Shown here piece by piece: positions 10,709 through 19,214 of a DNA stretch of 64,000 nt. The DNA is from an uncultured Erythrobacter sp. (lineage in GTDB: Bacteria; Pseudomonadota; Alphaproteobacteria; Sphingomonadales; Sphingomonadaceae): the NCBI GenBank assembly GCA_947502815.1, contig CANNBH010000001.1, positions 372,001 to 436,000 of the forward strand. The letters run 5' to 3'. The notes beneath the pieces were generated by a model that saw only the letters and a list, made by a program, of their open reading frames with translations, searched no databases and had not been told where the DNA came from. Position numbers and translations under genes: made by a program. The stretch's first letter is position 1, and each line of letters begins with the position of its first letter.

Positions 10709-11935
10709 TTAACTCCGCTCCAATCGGAACAATTCAACCTCGCCGTAATTCTTGGGCAAAATCACGCGGCCGACCGATGTGAACCGGCAGTCATTGTAAT
10801 TGTCCATCAACAATGCGGCGGCGAAGCTTTCGGTGCAATAGACCCCGCCCACTGGTGTGACGGGTTCTATCCGTGCGGTGCGATTGACCTCTCCGCCGTA
10901 CCACACACGGTTGCCGGTTATGCGATCCGTGCCCACCCAGATCGGGCCGTAATGGACACCGGTTCGCATGCCAGCGATGGCGCCTTCTGGGACGAGGCCT
11001 GGGGGCACATTGGCGAGCTCTTCTTGCAATTTCAGCGCGATTTGCGCGGCTGTGCGCGGTTCATCAATGACCGCATAGATGGCATCGCCCCACGTGTTGC
11101 GAAACTCCACATGATCACCAAAATCATGAAGCACTTTGGCGATGCGGCCCATAATGATGTTCATGAAATCAGGCAGTACACGCTCCCCAATCCGCGAAAA
11201 CCCTTTGTAATCGGCAAAAATGATGGACCGGATTTCGCGCCGCGTTCCGCCGGTTACAGCCTCGCGTTCGGGAAACTTAAGGTCACGCGGGACAGGGCCT
11301 GCGGCGATGGAGACCGTTTCCCGGCCCAAATCCTGCCAAAGCCGCATATCTGCTTTCGTCCCGGCAATTCCAGTTGATGAAAAACTGGCGAAAGTGTCGG
11401 AAACGACCGCGAGTTGAATCGCTTCGCAATCGCGCCTTTGCGATCGGAGCACGGCCAAGCCCATGGCATAGAGCGTGTTGTATGCGAATTGGTTGTCATC
11501 GCCCACATAATCACTCGGCGTGGCAAAGCTGACGGAGGCAGCGGCATCGCGGCATGCTTGATACCGCGGAAGCCAATCGCGTCCGCCGCACATCACGCTT
11601 TCTGCAATAAAGTCGGCCTCGGCAAAGGGAAGCACGACGTTTAGCTCTGCCCCGCGTGCAATCAGCTCTTCGGCAATGACGATGTCTGCGCCGCAGGCGA
11701 GCGGCCCAAAACCAACCGCAATGTCATGCGCTTCCAATTGTTCACGGATACGCGCAGCCAAGGCGGTTTCAACCTCGCTGCCGGCGTTGAACATATGGCC
11801 GCAAAACACCGCCACATTGCCAGTTACACCTTCATCAATGTGCTGAGTTGATGTCAGTTCGCCAATGGCCAAATTCTCAGGGGCAGGGGTCGAAATGGCT
11901 GCAGTTGAGCCGGACTTGTCGGTCGATTTTGCCAT
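10709..11935 (-). CDS. SLOG-like plus class III nucleotide cyclase protein
   Basis: A 408-residue soluble protein. Residues 40-140 (VAVFCGHMFN...CGADIVIAEELI...VVLPF) have the Rossmann-like pattern of SLOG nucleotide-binding domains. Residues 235-380 form a class III adenylate/guanylate cyclase domain. Metal-binding Asp242 (FADYKGFSRI) and Asp284 (WGDAIYAV) are present, as are transition-state Asn351 and Arg355 (EVNRTARIE). The purine-selecting Lys and Asp of adenylate cyclases are replaced by Asn280 and, at the aligned place, Val, so the product may not be cAMP. Its ATG overlaps the stop of the upstream TIR gene (TAATG), so the two are translationally coupled. The pairing suggests a nucleotide-signalling module; that is inference. 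Confidence 0.85.
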   Translation of the reverse strand: MAKSTDKSGSTAAISTPAPENLAIGELTSTQHIDEGVTGNVAVFCGHMFNAGSEVETALAARIREQLEAHDIAVGFGPLACGADIVIAEELIARGAELNVVLPFAEADFIAESVMCGGRDWLPRYQACRDAAASVSFATPSDYVGDDNQFAYNTLYAMGLAVLRSQRRDCEAIQLAVVSDTFASFSSTGIAGTKADMRLWQDLGRETVSIAAGPVPRDLKFPEREAVTGGTRREIRSIIFADYKGFSRIGERVLPDFMNIIMGRIAKVLHDFGDHVEFRNTWGDAIYAVIDEPRTAAQIALKLQEELANVPPGLVPEGAIAGMRTGVHYGPIWVGTDRITGNRVWYGGEVNRTARIEPVTPVGGVYCTESFAAALLMDNYNDCRFTSVGRVILPKNYGEVELFRLERS

Positions 11936-12975
11936 TACTGGGGCCCAATCACGAATATACGGTCGGAGAAAATATAGCCTTCGGTTCCATCCTCAAGCTG
12001 GACGATCCACCATGCGTCGGATTGCTGATACGTGGTAAAGGTGTCGCCTTCCTCAACGCGTGCAATGATCGGCGAACTTGTCGACGGGCCTGCGCGCACG
12101 TTGGTGTAGCCATCGGGATCTTGGATTGTTGCGATGACAAAGCCGGCTCCGACAGGTTCAACAGGAGGCGCAGGGGCCGTTTCGAGCTGCGGTATGTAGT
12201 CGCCTCCGGGCACAGGATCACCGCCGGTTACGGCATCGTCGTCTGGCGCCATTGGCATAGGAGCAATGATATCGTCGGGCTGTGTGTAGTCGAGCTCGTC
12301 AGGATCTTCGATCGACATCCCGATCAATGCCAGCACGACAAGAAGGACAAAGCCCAAGACCGCCAAACCGCCGCAGCCCAGCGCTATAATGAGCGGCGTG
12401 CTCATCCCCTTTTTCGGTTGGTCGCCGCCTCTGGACACTGGTGGACGCGAGGAGGGAGGGGCTGCCTTTATAGGGGCACCTGATGGCTCAGTCTGTTTGG
12501 GCGAAGCCGGGATAGGCGCGCGCGCGTTGGCGGATGCCTCCTGCGGTGTTGCCGCAATTTCGGCTTCCTGATCGGGAACGTCTCTTGGCCCGCATAGAGC
12601 GACCAAGCTCTGTTTCACTTTAGACCATCCGCGATGATCCGTCTCTCCCGTCCAATCCCCAATGGCGGCGCATTGAATTTGGTTAAACGGAAGCGGCGGC
12701 ATGATATCGTCAATTGCGGTTTGGATAAGCTTTTTCTGATTGCGCGCCACATCGGCTTCGGCGCGCACCCATTCCGATTTCGCTGCTGTCTCAGACCAAA
12801 CGACCACGGCGGCTTTTGCAGCGCCAATTTTGGCAGTGATGACATCGCCATAGCTCATATGCGGGGGCAGATCGGCATCCCACCATACGTCATACCCTTC
12901 GCTCGCGATCATGCGCGCGAGCATGCCCACTTTTTCCGCGTCGTCGCGCGAATAGGATATGAACACATCGACCAC
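11935..12975 (-). CDS. TIR domain, transmembrane, SH3b protein
   Basis: A 346-residue protein starting at GTG 12975, five bases after a GGGGGAG ribosome site; this gives the usual TIR start MVDVFISYSRDD. Residues 1-130 are a TIR domain with the catalytic-type Glu73 in SEWVRAEAD, so NAD cleavage is possible. A Pro/Ala-rich linker (140-190) leads to one membrane helix (about 192-219), an acidic-proline spacer, and a bacterial SH3 domain (about 278-342, GYTNVRAGPSTSSP...DGTEGYIF). The likely topology is TIR inside, SH3b in the periplasm, where such domains often bind cell-wall peptides. It is first in an operon with the SLOG-cyclase gene and diverges from gapR. Confidence 0.88.
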   Translation of the reverse strand: MVDVFISYSRDDAEKVGMLARMIASEGYDVWWDADLPPHMSYGDVITAKIGAAKAAVVVWSETAAKSEWVRAEADVARNQKKLIQTAIDDIMPPLPFNQIQCAAIGDWTGETDHRGWSKVKQSLVALCGPRDVPDQEAEIAATPQEASANARAPIPASPKQTEPSGAPIKAAPPSSRPPVSRGGDQPKKGMSTPLIIALGCGGLAVLGFVLLVVLALIGMSIEDPDELDYTQPDDIIAPMPMAPDDDAVTGGDPVPGGDYIPQLETAPAPPVEPVGAGFVIATIQDPDGYTNVRAGPSTSSPIIARVEEGDTFTTYQQSDAWWIVQLEDGTEGYIFSDRIFVIGPQ

Positions 12976-13190
12976 GGCCACTCCCCCAAGTTCACTGCTT
13001 TGGCCCACCGGCCCCGCGCGGCCGCACATTTGGCCACAACCCTACATCATGGTCCGCCGCGCGCAAGTCGGGGGTAACGGCAAGCTTTTGAGCGAAGTGG
13101 GGAAGAATATCTGCACAATCGCTTTGCACATGCGATCAGACTGGTAAGTCGGGCCGCAACACTGACACATGATTCTCTTGGAGTATGAAA

Positions 13191-13442
13191 ATGGCCGACG
13201 ATACCGATGCCAATGCAACCGATGACCGCCTGCGGCTTTTGATTGAGCGCATCGAACGCCTCGAAGAAGAAAAGAAGGGCATCGCTGACGATATTCGTGA
13301 TGTCTATGCCGAGGCTAAAGCGGTCGGATATGACGCGAAGATCATGCGTCAGATCGTGCGCCTGCGCAAAATGAAGCCGGACGATCGCAGCGAACAGGAA
13401 ATGATCCTCGACACGTATAAGAACGCGCTTGGGATGATTTGA
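13191..13442 (+). CDS. gapR: Nucleoid-associated protein GapR (DUF2312)
   Basis: An 83-residue coiled-coil DNA-binding protein. Members of this family bind overtwisted AT-rich DNA ahead of polymerases and support replication in Caulobacter. The pattern [20 protein letters not shown] then [20 protein letters not shown] and [14 protein letters not shown] is diagnostic. Two ATGs are possible, 13185 and 13191; the GGAG at 13180-13183 is seven bases from the second but almost touching the first, so 13191 is preferred. The gene is divergent from the TIR gene. Confidence 0.95.
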   Translation: MADDTDANATDDRLRLLIERIERLEEEKKGIADDIRDVYAEAKAVGYDAKIMRQIVRLRKMKPDDRSEQEMILDTYKNALGMI

Positions 13443-13470
13443 TCGCGTCTTTCGGTTGGCCGCGCCAATA

Positions 13471-13499
13471 TTGAAATTGCCGCACCTGTGTCTTATATA
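13471..13499 (+). promoter_or_regulatory. Sigma-70 type promoter for the YbjQ gene
   Basis: TTGAAA (13471-13476) and TATATA (13494-13499) are separated by exactly 17 bases and lie 28 bases upstream of the YbjQ start codon. The spacing and both hexamers fit a housekeeping promoter. Confidence 0.6.
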
Positions 13500-13527
13500 G
13501 GCAACACACCAGCAGGAGGAGAGAATT

Positions 13528-13875
13528 ATGGCAGAGCCATGGAAAGACGCGCGCGGAATAATCGTTACCACCACCCCAACGGTGGAGGGGCATCCGGTCA
13601 AGGAATATCACGGAATCGTGGTTGGCGAAGTGATCCTTGGCGCGAATATTTTCCGCGATTTTCTGGCGGGCATTCGTGATATGGTTGGCGGGCGCTCGGG
13701 CAGTTATGAGCGTATTTTGAAGAAGGCCCGCGACGAAGCCATCCAAGAGCTGCAGGCCGAATGCGCAACGCGCGGCGGCAATGCCGTTGTCGGGATTGAT
13801 CTTGATTACGAAGTGATCGGCGACACGGGTTCGATGCTGATGGTCAGCGCCAGCGGGACGGCGGTTTCGATCTAG
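13528..13875 (+). CDS. YbjQ/UPF0145 family protein
   Basis: A 115-residue protein of the YbjQ (DUF74) family, whose members form pentameric rings and are sometimes called heavy-metal-binding; the physiological role is unknown. Family marks are [25 protein letters not shown] at the N-terminus, then [14 protein letters not shown] and [15 protein letters not shown]. The start ATG follows a strong AGGAGGAGA ribosome site. The stop is six bases from the convergent CPBP protease gene. Confidence 0.93.
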   Translation: MAEPWKDARGIIVTTTPTVEGHPVKEYHGIVVGEVILGANIFRDFLAGIRDMVGGRSGSYERILKKARDEAIQELQAECATRGGNAVVGIDLDYEVIGDTGSMLMVSASGTAVSI

Positions 13876-13881
13876 AAACGC

Positions 13882-14670
13882 TCAATCCAATGACATCGCC
13901 AGCGCCGCAATCCCAATCGCCGTGGCATTGTGCGCGGCGTGAAGGGCTATCGCGGCCCATAAGCCTATCCGCACCCGCACATAGCCTAGCAGGCTGCCGA
14001 GAATAAATTGCGGCAGAACCAGCGGCAGAAGCATCGCCAATGATCCTTCGTCAAAGTTTGCGATATGGACCAAAGCAAAGGTGAGGGTTGCCAGCCAAAA
14101 GAAAGCTGGGAAAAAGCGCGCGAACCAACCAAACGCTGGGTGATGCCGCAGAAGTATCAACGCCGCCATGCCTCCAACGAGAGCTGCAATTCCAATTATT
14201 GCGCCGACGACTGGCGCACTTTGTTGGAGCGAAAACGCAGTCCATCCGCCAGTCCCGACCAACAGCAATCCGATAACGTGGGATGGTCTGCCCGAAAGCC
14301 AACCGCGGAATATCAGCTCTTCAAAAACCGGCGCGACCACAATCACGGCCAAAACGATCAATGGTGTGAATTCCATTCCCGCTAGGGCTGTTTGTGGCAA
14401 AGTGAGGCCCGCTGCGACGGCGGTGCTGGCGGCCATGATGAGCGTGAGCATTGCCAACATGTCTAGGGCATAGATTCGCGCCAAGACCGTGGCGGGCGCT
14501 CCCACAGCATACTCTTTGTCCAGCGACGGACGTCTCAAAAACGAGAAGAAGCCCCCCCATTCCTCGCGCAGGGATGCTGCTGGAAGAACGCGCGCGGCTT
14601 GGTCCGCTACGTCGCCAAAGACGGTCTCTATTTCTCGTTCAGATCTTGGGGTTGTCGGCATGTCGCTCAT
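13882..14670 (-). CDS. CPBP family intramembrane metalloprotease
   Basis: A 262-residue membrane protein of the CAAX protease and bacteriocin-processing (Abi) family. Several hydrophobic helices begin near residue 60. The catalytic motif EExxxR is seen as FEELIFRGWL (Glu117, Glu118, Arg122). The second motif has FALVHI and the third has HAAHNAT near the C-terminus. Bacterial members are mostly uncharacterised; some give self-immunity to bacteriocins. It is convergent with the YbjQ gene and divergent from yebC. Confidence 0.9.
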   Translation of the reverse strand: MSDMPTTPRSEREIETVFGDVADQAARVLPAASLREEWGGFFSFLRRPSLDKEYAVGAPATVLARIYALDMLAMLTLIMAASTAVAAGLTLPQTALAGMEFTPLIVLAVIVVAPVFEELIFRGWLSGRPSHVIGLLLVGTGGWTAFSLQQSAPVVGAIIGIAALVGGMAALILLRHHPAFGWFARFFPAFFWLATLTFALVHIANFDEGSLAMLLPLVLPQFILGSLLGYVRVRIGLWAAIALHAAHNATAIGIAALAMSLD

Positions 14671-14722
14671 CGGTCTAATGCGGGGGCACTAATTTTCAGC
14701 TTAAAACGCAAAAAGAGTTCCC

Positions 14723-15469
14723 ATGGCAGGCCATTCCAAATTTAAGAACATCATGCACCGCAAAGGTGCGCAGGACAAGAAACGCTCTAACCTGTTTTCC
14801 AAGCTTTCACGCGAAATCACCGTCGCGGCGAAAATGGGGACGCCAGATGTGGATATGAACCCGCGTCTGCGCCTGGCTGTCAACACGGCCAAAGGGCAGT
14901 CCATGCCCAAGGACAACATCCAACGCGCAATCGACAAAGCCAGCGCTGGCGATGATGAAAATTACGAAGAAGTCCGCTACGAAGGCTATGGTCCGGGCGG
15001 CAGCGCGATTATCGTCGAAACGCTAACGGACAACCGCAACCGCACCGCCACCGCCGTCCGCACCGCATTTAGCAAGCATGGCGGCAATCTTGGCACCGAA
15101 GGTTCGGTTCAGCACGGGTTTGAACGGCTCGGCCTGATCGAATATCCCGCCGACGCTGGCGACGAGGACACCGTGTTGGAAGCGGCAATGGAAGCGGGCG
15201 CGGATGACATCGAAAGCTCCGAAGACGGCCACACGATCTGGACTGCATCGGATGATTTGCATCAAGTCGCATCGGACCTGGAAAAAGCTCTGGGCGAGGC
15301 GTCCAATGTAAAGCTTGCATGGAAACCCAACATCACCGTTGAAATGGATGAAAAGGGCGCAGGCACTTTGCTGAAATTGATCGACGTGCTCGATGATGAT
15401 GACGATGTCCAAACCGTCTGGGGCAATTATGAGATCAGCGATGATGTCATGGAAAAGCTCGAATCTTAA
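14723..15469 (+). CDS. yebC: YebC/PmpR family regulatory protein
   Basis: A 248-residue member of the YebC/TACO1 family. These proteins are described as DNA-binding regulators and, more recently, as factors helping ribosomes through difficult peptide stretches. The N-terminus [20 protein letters not shown] is invariant in the family. Central [19 protein letters not shown] and C-terminal domains are complete. It is upstream of ruvC, the classical yebC-ruvC arrangement linked to Holliday junction processing genes. Confidence 0.97.
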   Translation: MAGHSKFKNIMHRKGAQDKKRSNLFSKLSREITVAAKMGTPDVDMNPRLRLAVNTAKGQSMPKDNIQRAIDKASAGDDENYEEVRYEGYGPGGSAIIVETLTDNRNRTATAVRTAFSKHGGNLGTEGSVQHGFERLGLIEYPADAGDEDTVLEAAMEAGADDIESSEDGHTIWTASDDLHQVASDLEKALGEASNVKLAWKPNITVEMDEKGAGTLLKLIDVLDDDDDVQTVWGNYEISDDVMEKLES

Positions 15470-15493
15470 ACCCATGCAATTTGGGTGCCTCGT

Positions 15494-15586
15494 GTGAAAG
15501 TGGTTGAACTCGCGTTTTTCGCGGCGCTTGGCGCGGCCTTTTTGATTGCGATTGCTTGGCGTTTGGGCTGGCGCGTGGGGCTTTAA
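15494..15586 (+). CDS. Possible 30-aa single-helix membrane peptide
   Basis: A GTG-initiated frame between yebC and ruvC codes for 30 residues with one hydrophobic helix (FFAALGAAFLIAIAW) and a basic end (RLGWRVGL). It ends two bases before the ruvC start, as coupled genes do. The ribosome site is weak, so the call rests on the strongly membrane-like composition and the tight spacing. Confidence 0.35.
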   Translation: MKVVELAFFAALGAAFLIAIAWRLGWRVGL

Positions 15587-15588
15587 GA

Positions 15589-16068
15589 ATGAGCGTTGTT
15601 ATCCTTGGTATTGATCCCTCCCTGACCTGCACGGGGTGGGGATTGATACGCGCCGATGGCACGCGGCTATCGCATTTGGCCAATGGTCAATTGCCCACCA
15701 GCCCCAAAACTCCGATGGTAGAGCGCCTGGCCGATCTACATGCTGGGATCGCCGCGGTGATTGCTGAACACAGGCCTGACCGCGCCGCGTGTGAAGAGGT
15801 TTTTGTCAACGAAAACCCAAAATCCACACTCAAGCTGGCGCAAGCGCGCGGAGCGGTTCTGGCGGCTTGCGGAGGAGCGGGGTTATCCGTGAATGAACAC
15901 GCTGCCCGGCTTATAAAGAAGGCGGTCGTGGGCACGGGCGGGGCCGATAAAAAACAGGTGGCCGCCATGGTCAAAGTGCTGCTGCCCGGCGCGACCATCG
16001 CCGGGGCTGATGCTGCTGATGCACTAGCGGCAGCAATCGCCGATGCGCATTTGGTCCGCCGATATTAA
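15589..16068 (+). CDS. ruvC: Holliday junction resolvase RuvC
   Basis: A 159-residue endonuclease that cuts Holliday junctions with RuvAB during recombination. The start ATG at 15589 has GGGG eight bases upstream and gives the family N-terminus SVVILGIDPSLTCTGWG with the first catalytic Asp (residue 9). EEVFVNENPKSTLKLAQARG supplies the catalytic Glu region, and a C-terminal DAADALAAAIADAH gives the remaining acidic residues. The stop is two bases from a convergent membrane-protein gene. ruvA and ruvB are not next to it. Confidence 0.96.
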   Translation: MSVVILGIDPSLTCTGWGLIRADGTRLSHLANGQLPTSPKTPMVERLADLHAGIAAVIAEHRPDRAACEEVFVNENPKSTLKLAQARGAVLAACGGAGLSVNEHAARLIKKAVVGTGGADKKQVAAMVKVLLPGATIAGADAADALAAAIADAHLVRRY

Positions 16069-16069
16069 T

Positions 16070-16483
16070 TCACTCAAAGGCTTCGATTTCATCATCGCTG
16101 AATTGCGAATTGCGCAGCGCAAATGCTCCGCGCAACCCTTGAACGACGATCACAAGGAAGATTGTGCTGATCACGATCCCGCCAATTGCCACTGATGTTA
16201 GAGCGCTGATAATGCCTAAGGCCAGCAAGGCGACAACCGCCATTCCCCAATAGGCACCTTTCCCAGCCCGAAAGCGGAAGCCCGCTATAATCGCAACAAG
16301 CGCCTCCAGCGCGGTCAGCCCAGCAACAACCTGCCCTTCCGTGCTTTCGATCCCCATCATGCCGCCAAAGAAGAGCGTCGCTATCACTCTGAAGCCTGCC
16401 AAAAGGAAACAGGCAAGGGCTGCTTGATCAGTGGCACTTTGCGAACCCATGCGCGTGGTAAAGTCTGCATCCCAAAATGCCAT
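16070..16483 (-). CDS. Four-helix membrane protein of unknown function
   Basis: A 137-residue protein starting at ATG 16483, which follows a GGGGGAT ribosome site. About four hydrophobic segments are visible, the last being IGGIVISTIFLVIVVQGLRG, followed by an acidic cytoplasmic-type tail (QFSDDEIEAFE). No enzymatic motif is recognised. It faces ruvC and diverges from the ArsC-like gene. Confidence 0.8.
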   Translation of the reverse strand: MAFWDADFTTRMGSQSATDQAALACFLLAGFRVIATLFFGGMMGIESTEGQVVAGLTALEALVAIIAGFRFRAGKGAYWGMAVVALLALGIISALTSVAIGGIVISTIFLVIVVQGLRGAFALRNSQFSDDEIEAFE

Positions 16484-16569
16484 TGTATCCCCCTTGATTC
16501 TGCGCGAAAGAGTGGCACGCAGCAGCGCTGGCCGCAAGCCGATTCAAGCGCGGGTGATTTGAGGATAGT

Positions 16570-16932
16570 ATGGCAATCGACGTTTACGGCATTCCCAATT
16601 GCGACACGGTCAAAAAGGCGCGAAAGTGGCTGGAGGCGAACGGGTTGGAATACACCTTCCACGATTACAAGAAGGTCGGCGCGGATGCTGGTAAGATCAA
16701 AACTTGGATCGCGGACCAAGGTGTCGAAACTGTTCTGAACAAACGCGGCACCACCTTTCGCAAACTGACCGATCAGGAAAAAGCGGACGCAGATGATGCG
16801 GAAAAAGCGCCCGCAATGCTGGTTCAGCACCCTTCAATGATAAAGCGGCCAGTGGTGGAATATTCTGCCAACAATGGGGCGGGAATTCTCGTCGGTTTCA
16901 AGGAAGATGTATGGTCCGCTTCGCTTTTATAG
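16570..16932 (+). CDS. ArsC/Spx-like reductase family protein (YffB type)
   Basis: A 120-residue thioredoxin-fold protein of the ArsC/Spx/YffB family. The N-terminus DVYGIPNCDTVKKARKWLE carries the single N-terminal Cys typical of YffB rather than the CxxC of Spx, and LVQHPSMIKRPVVE gives the conserved cis-Pro loop region. True arsenate reduction is not assured; the YffB group has unknown substrate. The last 22 bases overlap the start of the glycerophosphodiesterase gene, so they form an operon. Confidence 0.9.
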   Translation: MAIDVYGIPNCDTVKKARKWLEANGLEYTFHDYKKVGADAGKIKTWIADQGVETVLNKRGTTFRKLTDQEKADADDAEKAPAMLVQHPSMIKRPVVEYSANNGAGILVGFKEDVWSASLL

Positions 16933-17987
16933 GTCTGATGGTGAGCGCACTTTCTTTCAGCACGCCTGCCGCCGCAGACAGCGCATCCGGGGCCACCGCT
17001 GGGCCGGACCGCCCCCTTATAATCGCCCATCGCGGTGCATCGGGGGAACGGCCCGAACACACGCTTGCGGCCTATGAATTGGCGATTGATCTGGGCGCAG
17101 ATTATATTGAGCCCGATTTGGTTGTGACCAAGGACCTTGTCCTCGTCTCAAGGCACGAAAATGAGCTTTCGGGCACCACCGATGTTGCAGGCCGCGAAGA
17201 GTTTGAAACGCGCCGCCGAACCAAAACGATCGATGGGCGTCAGGTCGCTGGATGGTTCGCCGAAGACTTCACTCTTGCAGAACTGCGCACCTTGCGTGCG
17301 CGGGAGCGGGTGGGGAATATCCGGCCCGACAGCGCAACCTATAATGACCTTTACCAGATTTCGACCTTTGCTGAGATTATCCAACTGGTTCGCGCAAAAG
17401 AGGCCGAAACGGGCCGCGCGATTGGCCTTTATCCTGAGCTAAAACATCCCACTCTCCTGTTGGAGCAGGAGGGCATTGATATGGTCGATCTGCTTGTGAG
17501 CGAATTGCGACAATTTGGCTTAGACGGCGCTGATGCGCGGGTGTTTGTGCAGATTTTTGAAGTGGGCCCGTTGCAGCGTTTGAACCAGCGGATCGATACG
17601 CCGCTGGTCTTGCTCGTCCATCCGCAAGGCGGACCCTATGATGAACCCGATCTTCGCTGGGCAGACATGATGACGCCCACCGGGCTTGCAGAAATCGCCG
17701 AATATGCCGACGGGATCGGACCGGGCCTTAGCTATGTCTTGAACACCGACACGATGGAGCCAACCGGGTTGGTCGCTGAGGCTCACGCGGCGGGGCTGAC
17801 CGTGCATCCATGGACTTTGCGCAAGGAAAATGGCTTTTTACCCGCGTCGCTGCAGGCAGAAGGAAGCCCTGCGGCAGATGGACAATATCGGCGCCTTTGG
17901 ACCGCAGCGATTGCGACCGGGGCAGATGGGTTCTTCACGGATAATGTGCGCGAGTTCGTAGCGCTGTTGGAAGCGGATGGCGAGTAA
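16911..17987 (+). CDS. glpQ: Glycerophosphodiester phosphodiesterase, exported
   Basis: A 358-residue enzyme that hydrolyses glycerophosphodiesters to glycerol-3-phosphate and an alcohol. A signal peptide (FAFIGLMVSALSFSTPAAA) places it in the periplasm, as for GlpQ. Catalytic residues of the TIM barrel are visible: His40-Arg41 (IAHRGASGERPEHT), Glu67 and Asp69 (ADYIEPDLV), and His82. The C-terminal Trp-rich segment VHPWTLRKENGF is typical. It overlaps the ArsC-like gene upstream by 22 bases and the DCC gene downstream by 11. Confidence 0.93.
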   Translation: MVRFAFIGLMVSALSFSTPAAADSASGATAGPDRPLIIAHRGASGERPEHTLAAYELAIDLGADYIEPDLVVTKDLVLVSRHENELSGTTDVAGREEFETRRRTKTIDGRQVAGWFAEDFTLAELRTLRARERVGNIRPDSATYNDLYQISTFAEIIQLVRAKEAETGRAIGLYPELKHPTLLLEQEGIDMVDLLVSELRQFGLDGADARVFVQIFEVGPLQRLNQRIDTPLVLLVHPQGGPYDEPDLRWADMMTPTGLAEIAEYADGIGPGLSYVLNTDTMEPTGLVAEAHAAGLTVHPWTLRKENGFLPASLQAEGSPAADGQYRRLWTAAIATGADGFFTDNVREFVALLEADGE

Positions 17988-18417
17988 GCCCGCCACTGCG
18001 GCAATCCCACGCGACAAACCGATTATCGTGTTTGATGGAATGTGCGTGCTGTGCACTGCCAATGCCCAATTCGTTTTGAAACACGACCAGACTGCGAAAT
18101 TCCGATTGGCGGCAATGCAAGGCGAAGTTGGTGCCGAATTGATGCGTCAGGCCGGTCTCGATCCGCTTGATCCGCAGAGCTTCATTCTGCTCGATGCAGC
18201 CGCCGACGGTGGGCAAGTGTGGATGAGCAGCGACGCCGTGCTGCATATGTGGGCCGAATTGGGGTGGCCGTGGCGTGCGGGGGTGATCTTCAAGCTTGTG
18301 CCGCGCTTGATCCGCGACCCCATCTATCGGCTGATCGCGCGCAATCGTTACAAATGGTTTGGTAAGCGGGACAGCTGCTGGGTGCCGTCGCCGGAACAAA
18401 AGCGCAGGATACTTTAA
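17977..18417 (+). CDS. DCC family (DUF393) thiol-disulfide protein
   Basis: A 146-residue protein of the DCC1-like family, named for the motif DGxCxxC, here FDGMCVLCTAN at residues 14-24. The pattern DPLDPQSFILLD, then DAVLHMWAELGW, then NRYKWFGKRDSCWVP near the end is diagnostic. Such proteins are predicted thiol-disulfide oxidoreductases; substrates are unknown. It overlaps the upstream phosphodiesterase by 11 bases, and its stop overlaps the end of the convergent ubiG. Confidence 0.92.
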   Translation: MASKPATAAIPRDKPIIVFDGMCVLCTANAQFVLKHDQTAKFRLAAMQGEVGAELMRQAGLDPLDPQSFILLDAAADGGQVWMSSDAVLHMWAELGWPWRAGVIFKLVPRLIRDPIYRLIARNRYKWFGKRDSCWVPSPEQKRRIL

Positions 18418-19154
18418 CCGGCCCGCCGCGCGCTCAGGATATAATTCAGCGCTTTGTCGTCTGACAAATGCAGCCCTTTGGCAGGTCGCCATGCAATACC
18501 GCGCCGTTCCATCACCTCTAGGCCCGCATCGGCCAGCAACATCTCGAGCTCTTCGGGAGTCACAAAGTCTGACCAATGGTGCGTGCCTTTCGGCACATAG
18601 CCAACCGCTTCAGCCGCGCCAACAAGCAGCAATCGGGAGGCTGCTGTCCGGTTGGGAGTGGACATAATAAGCAACCCGCCGGGCGAAAGCCGTGATGCTA
18701 CATCCGCTATGAAAGCAGGTTTGTCCGCGACGTGCTCCACCACTTCAAGGCAAGTGACCAGATCAAATGTCCCGATATCAAGCGCGGCGACCTCGCCGGC
18801 CATATAACGAATGTCCAATCCGCTGGCCTGAGCATGCGCCGCCGCTGCAGAAACATTTTGCGCCGCGGCATCAACGCCGGTCACGCTCGCGCCCAGCCGT
18901 GAAAGCGGTTCGCAAACCAATCCAGCCCCGCAGCCTATATCCAGCGCGTTTTTGTTGGCCAAGGGACGGACGCCGCGCGAATCCTCACCAAAATGCGCAT
19001 CCACTGCAGCGCGAATAAACGCCAACCGCACCGGGTTCACCTGATGCAAGCTGGCCATCTTGCCCTTGGGGTTCCACCAATCCTTTGCCAGACCGGCAAA
19101 GAAGTCTGCTTCTTCAGGACGGATGGTTACATTTGATACGTTTGCGTTTCCCAT
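18414..19154 (-). CDS. ubiG: Ubiquinone biosynthesis O-methyltransferase UbiG
   Basis: A 246-residue SAM-dependent methyltransferase that carries out both O-methylations of ubiquinone synthesis. The N-terminal FAGLAKDWWNPKGKMASLHQVNPVRL is specific to UbiG. The SAM motif is ALDIGCGAGLVCEPLSRLGA, and CLEVVEHVADKP and MSTPNRT follow as in the family. The gene diverges from lysC over a 60-base gap. Confidence 0.96.
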   Translation of the reverse strand: MGNANVSNVTIRPEEADFFAGLAKDWWNPKGKMASLHQVNPVRLAFIRAAVDAHFGEDSRGVRPLANKNALDIGCGAGLVCEPLSRLGASVTGVDAAAQNVSAAAAHAQASGLDIRYMAGEVAALDIGTFDLVTCLEVVEHVADKPAFIADVASRLSPGGLLIMSTPNRTAASRLLLVGAAEAVGYVPKGTHHWSDFVTPEELEMLLADAGLEVMERRGIAWRPAKGLHLSDDKALNYILSARRAG

Positions 19155-19214
19155 TCCTCCTCGTTAGCAGCGCGGAGCAAGCCTCACTAGAGGAACCTCA
19201 CCAATAGGAGCACC

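Noticed and set aside
10709..12975. Calling the TIR/cyclase pair a known Thoeris, CBASS or Pycsar system
   Set aside because: Domain order differs: TIR is membrane-bound with SH3b, and SLOG is fused to the cyclase. No known system is matched in full, so only a comparison is given.
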